Shown here: positions 1-7,915 of the stretch, one piece after another
Position numbering within the stretch: position 1 is the stretch's first letter
How the letters are laid out: each line of letters opens with the position of its first letter
Origin: an uncultured Roseburia sp.
GTDB lineage: Bacteria > Bacillota > Clostridia > Lachnospirales > Lachnospiraceae
Direction: 5' to 3'
DNA length: 28,063 bases
Assembly (NCBI GenBank): GCA_910587865.1
Contig: CAJUNX010000039.1
Span: 12,346-40,408, forward strand
Made by a program: the position numbers and the translations under genes
Notes under the pieces: model-generated
What the model was told of the DNA's origin: nothing
What the model saw: only the letters and a program-made list of their open reading frames with translations
Databases searched by the model: none

Positions 1-126
1 AGGAGTCGGTGAGAAGACCTGAACGGCCGGGAGGTGTGAGAAAAGCCGATCCGTCAGGAGTCGGTGAGAAGACCTGAACGGCCGGGAGGTGTGAGAAAAG
101 CCGATCCGTCGGGAGTCGGTGAGAGA
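1..126. repeat. 55-bp tandem repeat, 2.3 copies
   Basis: A 55-bp unit starting GGAGTCGGTGAGAAG occurs at 2-56 and again at 57-111 (counting from the first GGAG), and a third copy starts at 111 and breaks down after about 15 bases. The two full copies look identical. The repeat may extend to the left of the window. No open reading frame with a credible start uses it. Confidence 0.9.
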
Positions 127-344
127 TATCACGCCGGAAAAAACGAAAGGTCCGCGGTATTCTGCGGGCCGGCGGAGGGCTGACGGATACGGGAAACGGA
201 ACATCGGATCTCTGCGGAAACGGGCGTCGGAGCCGTATCGTCGCGGGGCGGTCAAAAGCCAGAGGAAGCGGCGGCAGGGCTCTGGCGCCCAGACAAAAAG
301 GGTGCGCAGAAAAGATAAGGGAATATGAGAAAGGAGCAGAATGT
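127..344. other. Gene-free leader before the binding-protein gene
   Basis: This GC-rich, purine-rich stretch holds no convincing gene. A 69-codon frame starting with GTG at 119 translates to an Arg/Lys/Gly-rich string with no family resemblance. I see no clear sigma-A promoter. An AAGGAG ribosome-binding site at about 330-335 precedes the ATG at 345. Confidence 0.5.
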
Positions 345-2045
345 ATGAGAAACAAAAAAAGATTTGCAAAACTGATCAGCTCACTGCTGGTCGCATCAAT
401 GGCAGCCGGACTTGTGGCCGGATGCGGTGGCGGCGGTGATCAGGGAACATCCGGGAATGCGGAGGCTGCCGGCGGAACAGAGAGCGCAGGCAATGCAGGC
501 GGCGGAAGTTCCTCCGATGCGGGAGCACAGGACGGCGTGCCGACCTACCGGATCGCAACCGTGCGGTGGACGGACGCATGGCCGACCGACTTCCTTGACA
601 GCGGTATCATGGCCGAGATGGAGGAAAAATACGGGATCAATATCGAGTGGGAGATTTATTACGCTTCTGACTGGGCGGAGCAGAAATCACTGCTTCTGGC
701 CTCCGGGGACCTGCCGGACGCATTTCTCGGATCAAATGCGCTGACCTCCTCCGACCTGACGCAGAATAAGGACAGCTTTATCGATCTCGCCCCATATGTC
801 AACGAGGAGACAATGCCGAATTTCATGCGTGCGACGCAGGAGAATCCGTCGCTGCTTGCGGTCTGTACCGAGCGCGACGGCACGATCTTAAGCCTTCCGA
901 AAGAGCTGCCGCTTCGACCGGAGGTGGCCGGCTACGCCGCGTTTATCAACAAAGAGTGGCTGGATAATCTGGGCCTTGAGATGCCGACGACCTGCGAGGA
1001 GCTCGAGGAAGTGCTGTACAAATTTGTGACGGAGGACGCGGACGGCGACGGGGATCCGAACAATGAGATCGGCATCAGCGCGTACGCCGCAGCGAACCGG
1101 CTGAGTTCTGACCTGTGGCAGATCATGGGTATGTATGCCGGTACGTTTGTGAGCCGTCAGGACAACTACATGGGACTTGATGCGAACAGCCAGCCGGTCT
1201 TTGTTCCGGTGGAGCAGAATTACTATGAGGCCGTAAAGTGGATGCGCAACCTGTGGGAGAGAGGTATCTTAGATCCCGAGTATTTCACACAGGATAACTC
1301 CATGTACACCGCAAAGCTTCAGGCGGAAGGCGGCTCCCGGGCCGGTCTTATCTTCGGCTGGACGGCAGACGCAGTGGTGGGGCTGAATGTGGGACAGTAC
1401 CAGGTGCTTGAGGCGCCGACAGCCTATGACGGCAATCATTACGTGGAAAATGCGACGACGAATATCGATATCGCAAACCGTGAGCTGATCATCACGAATA
1501 ACTGCCAGAATCCGGAGAAGCTGCTCGCATGGGCGGACGGATTCTATGATGACCTGGCAACCCTTCAGACCTATTACGGTTCGATTTCAGACGGATGCAT
1601 CACGGACAACGGCGACGGCACCTACACGGTAAACGTTCCGTCGGACGGTAGCTCGCTGGATACCTCCGCGTGGTCGAATTCGCTCCGCGACTTCGGGCCG
1701 AAGTACATGAGCCCGTCGTTCCAGGAGAAGGTGACGCTCCCGGAGGATCAGGGAGACGGCGTGAAGCTGGCGCTCGATGAAGTGAACGGTAAGTATGTCA
1801 AGGAAGATACGAACGTAGTTATGCCGGTTCTTCACTATACGGACGAGGAAGAAGCGCGTCTGACAACGCTTGGAACGGATATCTATACCTATGTGGAATC
1901 GATGTATGCGCACTGGGTGACCGAGGGCGGCATCGAGGAAGAGTGGGACGACTATCTGGCACAGCTTGATCAGATGGGCCTGCAGGAGCTGCTTGAGATC
2001 CAGAGAACCGCATATGCGGCATATCAGGAGTCTCTTGGGAAATAA
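345..2045 (+). CDS. Extracellular solute-binding lipoprotein (family 1, LplA-like) of an ABC importer
   Basis: A 566-residue secreted lipoprotein, probably the substrate receptor of a carbohydrate ABC importer. The N-terminus has a basic start, a hydrophobic stretch and a lipobox LVAGC with the lipidated Cys27, followed by a Gly/Ser/Ala-rich tether to about residue 65. The mature part has features of large Firmicutes family 1 binding proteins, including an Asp-rich EF-hand-like loop DADGDGDPNNE at residues 231-241, seen in LplA-like proteins as a calcium site. The start is supported by AAGGAG about 10 nt upstream. No permease genes lie downstream; they may be upstream of the window or at another locus. 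A YesM-type kinase follows after a strong terminator, a common partnership for oligosaccharide uptake in Clostridia. The substrate cannot be named from sequence. Confidence 0.9.
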   Translation: MRNKKRFAKLISSLLVASMAAGLVAGCGGGGDQGTSGNAEAAGGTESAGNAGGGSSSDAGAQDGVPTYRIATVRWTDAWPTDFLDSGIMAEMEEKYGINIEWEIYYASDWAEQKSLLLASGDLPDAFLGSNALTSSDLTQNKDSFIDLAPYVNEETMPNFMRATQENPSLLAVCTERDGTILSLPKELPLRPEVAGYAAFINKEWLDNLGLEMPTTCEELEEVLYKFVTEDADGDGDPNNEIGISAYAAANRLSSDLWQIMGMYAGTFVSRQDNYMGLDANSQPVFVPVEQNYYEAVKWMRNLWERGILDPEYFTQDNSMYTAKLQAEGGSRAGLIFGWTADAVVGLNVGQYQVLEAPTAYDGNHYVENATTNIDIANRELIITNNCQNPEKLLAWADGFYDDLATLQTYYGSISDGCITDNGDGTYTVNVPSDGSSLDTSAWSNSLRDFGPKYMSPSFQEKVTLPEDQGDGVKLALDEVNGKYVKEDTNVVMPVLHYTDEEEARLTTLGTDIYTYVESMYAHWVTEGGIEEEWDDYLAQLDQMGLQELLEIQRTAYAAYQESLGK

Positions 2046-2053
2046 GAATTGAG

Positions 2054-2103
2054 AAAAACCGGTACGAGACGGCGCAGATCTGTGGCGGATCGTACCGGTT
2101 TTT
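2054..2103 (+). terminator. Strong intrinsic terminator, probably bidirectional
   Basis: A perfect 14-bp inverted repeat: left arm AAAAACCGGTACGA at 2054-2067, right arm TCGTACCGGTTTTT at 2090-2103, with a 22-nt loop. A-run and T-run flank the GC core, so it can act in both directions. It separates the binding-protein gene from the kinase gene, so the kinase is probably expressed at a lower, separate level. Confidence 0.85.
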
Positions 2104-2125
2104 GATATCATAAAAAGGTGCTGTG

Positions 2126-3901
2126 ATGCGGGAAAATATCGAAAGGATGCGGGGAAAGGATAAGACACGGATGAAGAAAACGGCGGATCCAAAAGAGGAC
2201 AGAAAGCGGCGGGAGAAGGGACAGACGCTTCAGGCGATGGGGATCAAGATTCTCATTCCTGTATTTTTTGCACTGTTTGTACTTCTGACCTGCCTGGGAA
2301 TCGGACTTTTTGAGACGCGCAGGATGGCTGTCCAGTATGCGAGGGATACGTCGGAGCTGTATGTGGATCACATCAATTATGATATTGTGCAGATCAGTAC
2401 GGAGCTGGTTCTAGTGCTGGAAAACAGCGACGAGATCATGCAGATTCCGGCGGACTTTGATTCCAGGCAGGGAGCGTATTATGAGCTTCTGACGAAAATC
2501 AGAACGCAGAACCGGATCATGAAGCTTCATTACCGGGAGGCGGACAGTTTTTTTGTCTATGAGCAGAATGCGGACGTGCTGATCTCAGACACGGGAACCG
2601 CGTTTGCTTACAGTTATGTCGATGAATATCTGCAGGAGCTGCGCGATTTTTGCCGGACCGCGGTGCGCACCAATTACGGGACGACGAGGTGGGATTACCT
2701 GGAAGCGGACGGCGAGACATATCTGATCGGCTGGTATGCGAAAAAAGGAAAAATGATCGGCTGTACGGTGAAGCTGGAGAAGATCTTTTCCCTGCTGCAG
2801 GAAATGCCGGATCATTATCAGGTCATTCCGTATCTGAGAAAGCCGGACGGTATGCTGATCTTTTCGGAGGAATATGAAAAGCCGGATCTGGGGAAAGGAG
2901 GAAGGGCAAAAAACAGGGAGACCTACGAATACCAGCTCGGAACGCTCGGGAAACTCTGTGTGTACGTTATTTTAGACGGCGGGACGCTTGAGAGCATGTT
3001 GAAGATGCAGGTGATCCTGATCGTGCTTGTAATCGTGCTGCTGCTTTTCTGCCTGTTTCTCGTATACCGCTATTATCAGGGACTGATGAAACCGTTAAAC
3101 AGCTTTGTCCAGGGGATCTCTGAGATGGAAGAAGAGCAGATGTTAAATGAGAACGGGAAAAATAACATTTTAGAGCTCGAGGCAGTGAGCGAGCAGTTCC
3201 GTGTTCTGCTGCGCAAGATCCGCTCGCTTAAGATCGCAATCTATGAAAAGGAATTAAACGAGCAGCGGGCGGAACTGGAGTATATGCAGGAGCAGATCAG
3301 ACCGCATTTTACCTTAAACTGCCTGAGCCTGATTCACGGGATTGCGGACGCGCAGGGCGAGGAGAATATCACGCGGATCACAAAGGAGCTCTCCGAATAT
3401 ATCCGGTATAACTACAGGGAGTCCGGGACAGAGCGAAAGCTTAAGGAGGAGCTTTTGCACGTGAAGACCTACATGGATCTGCAGAAGCTGCGCTACGGGG
3501 AGGAGGCGTTTCGGTTTGAGGTGATCGAGGACGGACTCTGCGGGGAGTGCCTCACGCCGCCGCTTGTCCTGCAGACGCTGGTGGAGAACTCGGTCGTGCA
3601 CGCGGTGAATCTGGACCAGACAGTGGAGATCTCTTTATACATTGCCAGTGAAACCTACGAGGACGGGAAATATCTCTACATCTGTCTTTCCGACACGGGA
3701 AAAGGATTCTCAAAAGAAATCCTGAAGGCCGTCGAGGAGGATCTGCCGATTGTCTATAACGGACGAAAACACGTGGGGCTGCAGAACATCCGCAGGAGGC
3801 TTATGCTCCTGTACGGGCAGAGGGCCTCTCTGACCATACAGAATATGGATGAAAACTACGGGGCCGTGGTGGAGGTGCGGATTCCGCAGCAGAGGGAGTA
3901 A
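2126..3901 (+). CDS. YesM-type membrane sensor histidine kinase
   Basis: A 591-residue sensor kinase (from ATG 2126; a GTG at 2123 is an alternative; AAGGTG at 2115-2120 is the likely ribosome-binding site). Order of parts: basic cytoplasmic N-terminus, membrane helix at about 40-62, extracellular sensing region of about 230 residues, second membrane helix at about 294-317, HAMP-like linker, and the LytS/YesM-class kinase core. The phospho-acceptor is His394 in EQIRPHFTLNCLSL, the N box is VENSVVHAV (Asn488), the G1 box is DTGKGFS (from 523), and a GLQNIRRRL motif follows. These kinases normally pair with an AraC-type YesN regulator that activates sugar transporter genes. No such regulator is next to it here, so the partner must be upstream of the window or elsewhere. 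The adjacent binding protein is the obvious functional neighbour. Confidence 0.9.
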   Translation: MRENIERMRGKDKTRMKKTADPKEDRKRREKGQTLQAMGIKILIPVFFALFVLLTCLGIGLFETRRMAVQYARDTSELYVDHINYDIVQISTELVLVLENSDEIMQIPADFDSRQGAYYELLTKIRTQNRIMKLHYREADSFFVYEQNADVLISDTGTAFAYSYVDEYLQELRDFCRTAVRTNYGTTRWDYLEADGETYLIGWYAKKGKMIGCTVKLEKIFSLLQEMPDHYQVIPYLRKPDGMLIFSEEYEKPDLGKGGRAKNRETYEYQLGTLGKLCVYVILDGGTLESMLKMQVILIVLVIVLLLFCLFLVYRYYQGLMKPLNSFVQGISEMEEEQMLNENGKNNILELEAVSEQFRVLLRKIRSLKIAIYEKELNEQRAELEYMQEQIRPHFTLNCLSLIHGIADAQGEENITRITKELSEYIRYNYRESGTERKLKEELLHVKTYMDLQKLRYGEEAFRFEVIEDGLCGECLTPPLVLQTLVENSVVHAVNLDQTVEISLYIASETYEDGKYLYICLSDTGKGFSKEILKAVEEDLPIVYNGRKHVGLQNIRRRLMLLYGQRASLTIQNMDENYGAVVEVRIPQQRE

Positions 3902-3932
3902 AATTTTTTGACGTCGGCTCATCGTTTTGGGG

Positions 3933-3961
3933 TACACATGTTTGCTTTCTTATGTTATACT
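3933..3961 (+). promoter_or_regulatory. Candidate sigma-A promoter of the restriction-modification cassette
   Basis: TACACA at 3933-3938 (4 of 6 matches to TTGACA), a 17-nt spacer, then TATACT at 3956-3961 (5 of 6 to TATAAT). It is the only good promoter-like match between the kinase stop and the methyltransferase start, and would give a leader of about 160 nt. Confidence 0.5.
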
Positions 3962-4127
3962 GAAAACCGGCGTTACGGATACACGGTCAGGAGCGGGCAG
4001 AAAGCCGGGTTTTGACGGAAACCAGATTCTGGCGGAAAGCCCGGGCAGGCAAAAACCGGGTTCCGGACAGTGAGGACGGCGGCAATCGGAGAAACCGGGC
4101 AGACCGGGAAGAATGTAGGAGACGATC
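3962..4127 (+). other. Leader upstream of the methyltransferase gene
   Basis: No gene seen. The stretch carries imperfect repeats of an AAACCGGG-type core (about 4000-4110) and short palindromes (CCAGATTCTGG near 4022, GCCCGGGC near 4038). These could be operator sites, but no controller gene is present in the cassette. AGGAG near 4117 is the ribosome-binding site of the next gene. Confidence 0.35.
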
Positions 4128-5915
4128 ATGATAAGACTGGCGACCGTGTTCAGCGGCATCGGCGCGATTGAGCATGCCCTAAAGCGGATGAGGCTTGCGC
4201 ATGAGATTGTGTTTGCCTGTGACAATGGAGACGTGGATATATTATCAAAAAAAATTCCGCCCGATCTGGATGAGATCGGGAAGGAGCTTGCGGCGTTAAA
4301 AGAACTTACAGGGCGGATCCGCATCACAGAGGAGGATGCGCTCTACAAAGAGGAGCTTGACCATATGCTTGTCCGCACCGGGGAGGAGTACGAAAAGCTC
4401 CGCGAGGATCTTGCGGTATGCCAGAAGGATGCGGATGTGCAGTTAATGAGCGGGATTCTCACGCGGATTCTCGCGATGGATACGCTGCTTCCCGCGAGAA
4501 AGAAAGAGTATGCGTCATTTCTGAAAAGCCTTTCGGAAGCGGAGGGGATCGCGGCGACGTTTCGCTGCTATCAGTGTATCCTTGCGGTTGCCAATGATTT
4601 TAAAAAAGACAACCCGCTAAGCAGCCTGGGCGTGCAGGGGACGGACTACGACAGCGCGGACGGAATCGGCTGGAGCGCTGTGGATGAGGATCTGCGCGCG
4701 GCTTACGGTGTGCTTGAGGCGAACCGGGGAAAAAAGCTGCTGCGGCGGATGAAGGATATCTGCGAGCGGACGGGCATGCTGCACGAGAAGATCAATTCCT
4801 TCCATATTTTAAAGGAGCTTGCGCAGATCGAGGATTACGGGGAGAAAAAACGCTACGTGGACGCGCTCTATCACGGTCATGAATCGCAGAATAAAGTAAA
4901 GCAGAGCTATATGGCCAATTATGAGCTGTCCGAAGAGCATTATCACTGGAATGTCTCGTTTCTGGACGGCAGGCAGTACCGGGGCAGGGTGGATTTGTTT
5001 GTCGGCGGGAGTCCGTGTCAGTCGTTTTCCCTGGTCGGCAAGCAGCGGGGGCTTGAGGACACGAGAGGAACCCTGTTTTACGAGTATGCGCGCCTGGTCG
5101 GGGAGATCCAGCCCAGCGTTTTTATCTACGAAAATGTAAAGGCGCTGCTCTCAAACGACGAGGGCAGGACCTGGGAGACGGTGCAGAGGGTGTTTACCGA
5201 TCTGGATTATACCTGGACGCCGATGGTGTTAAATGCAAGGGATTACGGGATTCCGCAGAACAGAGAGCGCATCTTTGTCGTCGGTTTCCGGAATGATCTG
5301 ATCCGGGAGAAGGCATTCGTTCCGCCCGAACCGGTAGAACTGAAAAAGAAGATGCAGCATTTTCTGCTCGACAATGTCTCGGGGCGCTATTATCTGCCGC
5401 GCAAGGGTGTGGATTTTGTCACGAGCGAGAAAAACCTGATGAAAAAATATACTCAGATCGACGGGGAGATCCAGCTGTGCCAGAAGAAAAATCAGCAGTT
5501 TAACTGGCATGGCGATTTTGTGTTTGAGGAGGAAAATACGGATCGGGAGAAGACGATGGAGGAGCTGGAGAAATATTTCCTCTCGGAGAAGGTGCGCAGA
5601 TATGTGCTGGCGTCCGGGACGAAGAATTTTTACTCAAGGCCCGAGATCGATCTCGAGATCGCAAGGCCGCTTCTCACCACCATGCACAAGATGCACCGGG
5701 CGGGCGTGGACAATTACGTCACGACGGACGGGCGGCTGCGGAAGCTGACGCCGCGGGAGTGCTTAAGGCTGATGGGGTTCTGCGACAGTTTCCGCATCGT
5801 GGTATCGGACACCTCGGCGTATCAGCAGGCGGGGAATTCGATTGTCGTGGACGTGCTGATCCACATCATGGAGTCGGTGCTCAACAGCTACCCGAAGCTG
5901 GGGGAGGAGGCGTAG
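4128..5915 (+). CDS. DNA (cytosine-5) methyltransferase with long internal insertion
   Basis: A 595-residue m5C methyltransferase, the protective half of the restriction system. Visible family motifs: I, VFSGIGA (residues 7-13, SAM binding); IV, GGSPCQSFS with catalytic Cys297; VI, ENV at 335-337; VIII, QNRERIFVVG at 377-386; IX, from about RPLLTTMH at 513; X, YQQAGNSIVVDV at 565-576. The target-recognition region lies between VIII and IX, about 390-510. Typical family members place motif IV about 70-80 residues from the start; here roughly 210 charged, probably helical residues (about 37-250) are inserted after motif II. AGGAG precedes the ATG. The next gene starts 3 nt after the stop, so the genes are probably one operon. 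The single methyltransferase differs from LlaJI and BsuMI, which have two. Confidence 0.95.
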   Translation: MIRLATVFSGIGAIEHALKRMRLAHEIVFACDNGDVDILSKKIPPDLDEIGKELAALKELTGRIRITEEDALYKEELDHMLVRTGEEYEKLREDLAVCQKDADVQLMSGILTRILAMDTLLPARKKEYASFLKSLSEAEGIAATFRCYQCILAVANDFKKDNPLSSLGVQGTDYDSADGIGWSAVDEDLRAAYGVLEANRGKKLLRRMKDICERTGMLHEKINSFHILKELAQIEDYGEKKRYVDALYHGHESQNKVKQSYMANYELSEEHYHWNVSFLDGRQYRGRVDLFVGGSPCQSFSLVGKQRGLEDTRGTLFYEYARLVGEIQPSVFIYENVKALLSNDEGRTWETVQRVFTDLDYTWTPMVLNARDYGIPQNRERIFVVGFRNDLIREKAFVPPEPVELKKKMQHFLLDNVSGRYYLPRKGVDFVTSEKNLMKKYTQIDGEIQLCQKKNQQFNWHGDFVFEEENTDREKTMEELEKYFLSEKVRRYVLASGTKNFYSRPEIDLEIARPLLTTMHKMHRAGVDNYVTTDGRLRKLTPRECLRLMGFCDSFRIVVSDTSAYQQAGNSIVVDVLIHIMESVLNSYPKLGEEA

Positions 5916-5918
5916 GCG

Positions 5919-7676
5919 ATGTCATTTTCACCGTTGGCGAGATTTCGCAATTATACCGTAAAAAATTTAAAGGCCCTGCTGGAGGTCTATCCGGATCTGG
6001 CGGAGGAGTTAAGCTGGAGCGAGGCAGGCGATCTGGCGGAGGAGCAGCTGAGCGGTTACAAAAAGACTGCGGCCCAGCAGGCATGCCAGTTCGGGCTTGA
6101 GGACCGGTCGGACGGGCATTTCCGCGTGCAGACCTACCTGTACACGTTCGGGGAGGAGAATCTGAACCGGTATGTCCGGTTCTGGACAAAGACCTATTAT
6201 GCGCCGAACCCGTATGTAAAGTCCGAGGATCCGCCGTTTGTGATCTACTGTGAGCTGGCGAAGGAGATTCTTGCCGCAGAGGATCACACGGTCCGCTTTT
6301 ATGATTTCATCGCCAGGAGGATCGGTGGGAGAAGCGAGGATATCCTCTTAAACTGCCTGAAGAATTATGCGTACCCGCTCCGCCATAAGCCGAATCACGG
6401 GAATGACCTGTTTTATGTGGAGGAGCAGGAGCTGGATGCACTGCGGGAGGAAGTGGCGTTCCTTGAGGAGGAGTTTCCGGTCGCGGACAGCAGGGACAAG
6501 AAGGCGTTTTTTGAGCGCTACACGTATGCGAATTTCTGCAAATTTTATCACATCACGGCCGCGTTTCCGGGCATTGATGCGCCGGGGCAGCAGGGAGAGG
6601 GAAACGGCTGGAGCGCATACCGGCTGACGGAGGACAAAAGCGGCTGGTGCAGAGAGGAGATTTCCGGTGCGGAGAGCCTGGGGGCGGAAGAGGCGGAGGG
6701 CTTTGGGCCGGAAGGTCATGGAGCGGCACGGCAGGCCGGTACACCGGGCGCCGAGCCTCCCGGGCCGCGCGTGTCCGGCGGTGAGAACGTGCTGCTCTAC
6801 GGCGTGCCGGGAGCCGGAAAGAGTCACACGATACGGACGCGTTACTGCAGCGATCCGCAGCGGATGCAGCGTGTGGTGTTTCATCCGGACTATACGTACT
6901 CTGATTTTGTGGGGCAGATCCTGCCGCGTGTGGAGGAGAAGCGGGTGACATACGAATTTACGCCCGGGCCGTTTACGAGGATTCTGTCCGACGCGTGGAA
7001 CGACCCGCTGCACGCGTATTACCTCGTGATCGAGGAGATCAACCGGGGAAATGCGCCCGCGATCTTCGGCGAGATTTTTCAGCTTCTTGACCGAAAGCGC
7101 AGGGGGCAGTACCCGGACGGCGAAGTCGGAGGAAGCGAGTACGGGATCGTTCATTATGACGTGGCACGGTACGTATACAGGGACGAAACGCACGAGGTGC
7201 GGATCCCGTCCAATCTTCATGTGCTCGCCACGATGAATACGTCGGATCAGAACGTGTTCACACTCGACACGGCGTTTCAGCGCAGATGGAATCTGCGGCA
7301 TATCAAAAACCGTGTGGAGGACGCCGCACATGCGGGAGTGCTCGTGGAACAGACGGCGGTCAGCTGGGGTGCGTTTGCAGCGGAGATCAATCAGAGGCTT
7401 ACGGAGGCGGATACCTACACAGTCAGCTCCGAGGACCGCAGGCTGGGCGCGTATTTTGTCACTTCGGATGAGCTCGGGGCGGAGACGTTCTCGGAGAAGG
7501 TGCTGAAATTCCTGTGGGACGATGCGTTTCAGATGGACCGGGAGGCGGTGTTTCAGGAGCGGTTCCGGGCGCTTGACGAGGTGCTCGAGGCATATCAGGA
7601 GGCGGAAGGCGACCGTCTTCTGGCCGTGCTTACCCCGGAGGTGTACCGGGGGATGAGAGCGCGCATGCCGCAGTAA
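5919..7676 (+). CDS. McrB-like AAA+ NTPase, restriction subunit (LlaJI R1-like)
   Basis: A 585-residue motor/recognition subunit. Residues 1 to about 210 form a domain I do not recognise by motif, in the place where LlaJI.R1 and McrB have their DNA-binding domain. About 215-288 is a Gly/Glu/Pro-rich linker. The AAA+ domain follows: Walker A GVPGAGKS (295-302), Walker B LVIEEINRGN (369-378), and the McrB signature MNTSDQN (439-445, family consensus NTAD/NTSD), then an arginine-containing FQRRWN. In the McrBC family this domain binds GTP; by homology it should hydrolyse NTP and move on DNA to activate the nuclease. It is encoded 3 nt after the methyltransferase and 239 nt before the nuclease gene, an arrangement of LlaJI/BsuMI-type systems. 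Confidence 0.9.
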   Translation: MSFSPLARFRNYTVKNLKALLEVYPDLAEELSWSEAGDLAEEQLSGYKKTAAQQACQFGLEDRSDGHFRVQTYLYTFGEENLNRYVRFWTKTYYAPNPYVKSEDPPFVIYCELAKEILAAEDHTVRFYDFIARRIGGRSEDILLNCLKNYAYPLRHKPNHGNDLFYVEEQELDALREEVAFLEEEFPVADSRDKKAFFERYTYANFCKFYHITAAFPGIDAPGQQGEGNGWSAYRLTEDKSGWCREEISGAESLGAEEAEGFGPEGHGAARQAGTPGAEPPGPRVSGGENVLLYGVPGAGKSHTIRTRYCSDPQRMQRVVFHPDYTYSDFVGQILPRVEEKRVTYEFTPGPFTRILSDAWNDPLHAYYLVIEEINRGNAPAIFGEIFQLLDRKRRGQYPDGEVGGSEYGIVHYDVARYVYRDETHEVRIPSNLHVLATMNTSDQNVFTLDTAFQRRWNLRHIKNRVEDAAHAGVLVEQTAVSWGAFAAEINQRLTEADTYTVSSEDRRLGAYFVTSDELGAETFSEKVLKFLWDDAFQMDREAVFQERFRALDEVLEAYQEAEGDRLLAVLTPEVYRGMRARMPQ

Positions 7677-7678
7677 AA

Positions 7679-7880
7679 CCGGCCGGATAAGGGGAGCGCC
7701 GGAGGGAACGAGAGAGCGTGCAGCCCGGAAGGGGAGCGCCGTGCCGGAAACCGCGGAGAGCAGCCAGGCGCGCCGGAAGAAGATCCGGACAACAGAGGAA
7801 GTGGCCGGCCGGATAAGGGGAGCGCCGGAGGGAACGAGAGAGCGTGCGGCCCGGAAGGGGAGCGCTGTGTCGGAAAGGCC
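7679..7880. repeat. Duplicated ~75-bp segment, 126 bp apart
   Basis: The segment starting CCGGCCGGATAAGGGGAGCG at 7679 recurs at 7805 with only a few changes over about 75 bases. It fills most of the 239-nt gap between the NTPase and nuclease genes. The nuclease frame runs open back into the second copy from a GTG at 7844, but that translation is Arg/Gly-rich and is probably not protein. Confidence 0.85.
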
Positions 7881-7915
7881 GGGCGCGCAGAAAATCAGCA
7901 GAAGATGATGTCGGG

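Noticed and set aside
1..126. CRISPR array
   Set aside because: Directly adjoining 55-bp copies with no unique spacers, and no cas genes in the window. The same applies to the other tandem repeats.
119..328. 69-codon plus-strand frame before the binding-protein gene
   Set aside because: GTG start inside a tandem repeat, Arg/Lys/Gly-rich translation, no ribosome-binding site or family resemblance.
1587..2192. 201-codon minus-strand frame
   Set aside because: Antisense to the binding-protein gene and spanning its terminator; no start signal.
3962..4127. Riboswitch or T-box before the methyltransferase gene
   Set aside because: Repeats and small palindromes are present but I see no conserved riboswitch core or terminator.
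6348..7331. 327-codon minus-strand frame
   Set aside because: It lies exactly opposite the McrB-like gene, which has clear AAA+ motifs; the antisense translation shows no motifs and is a GC-bias artefact.
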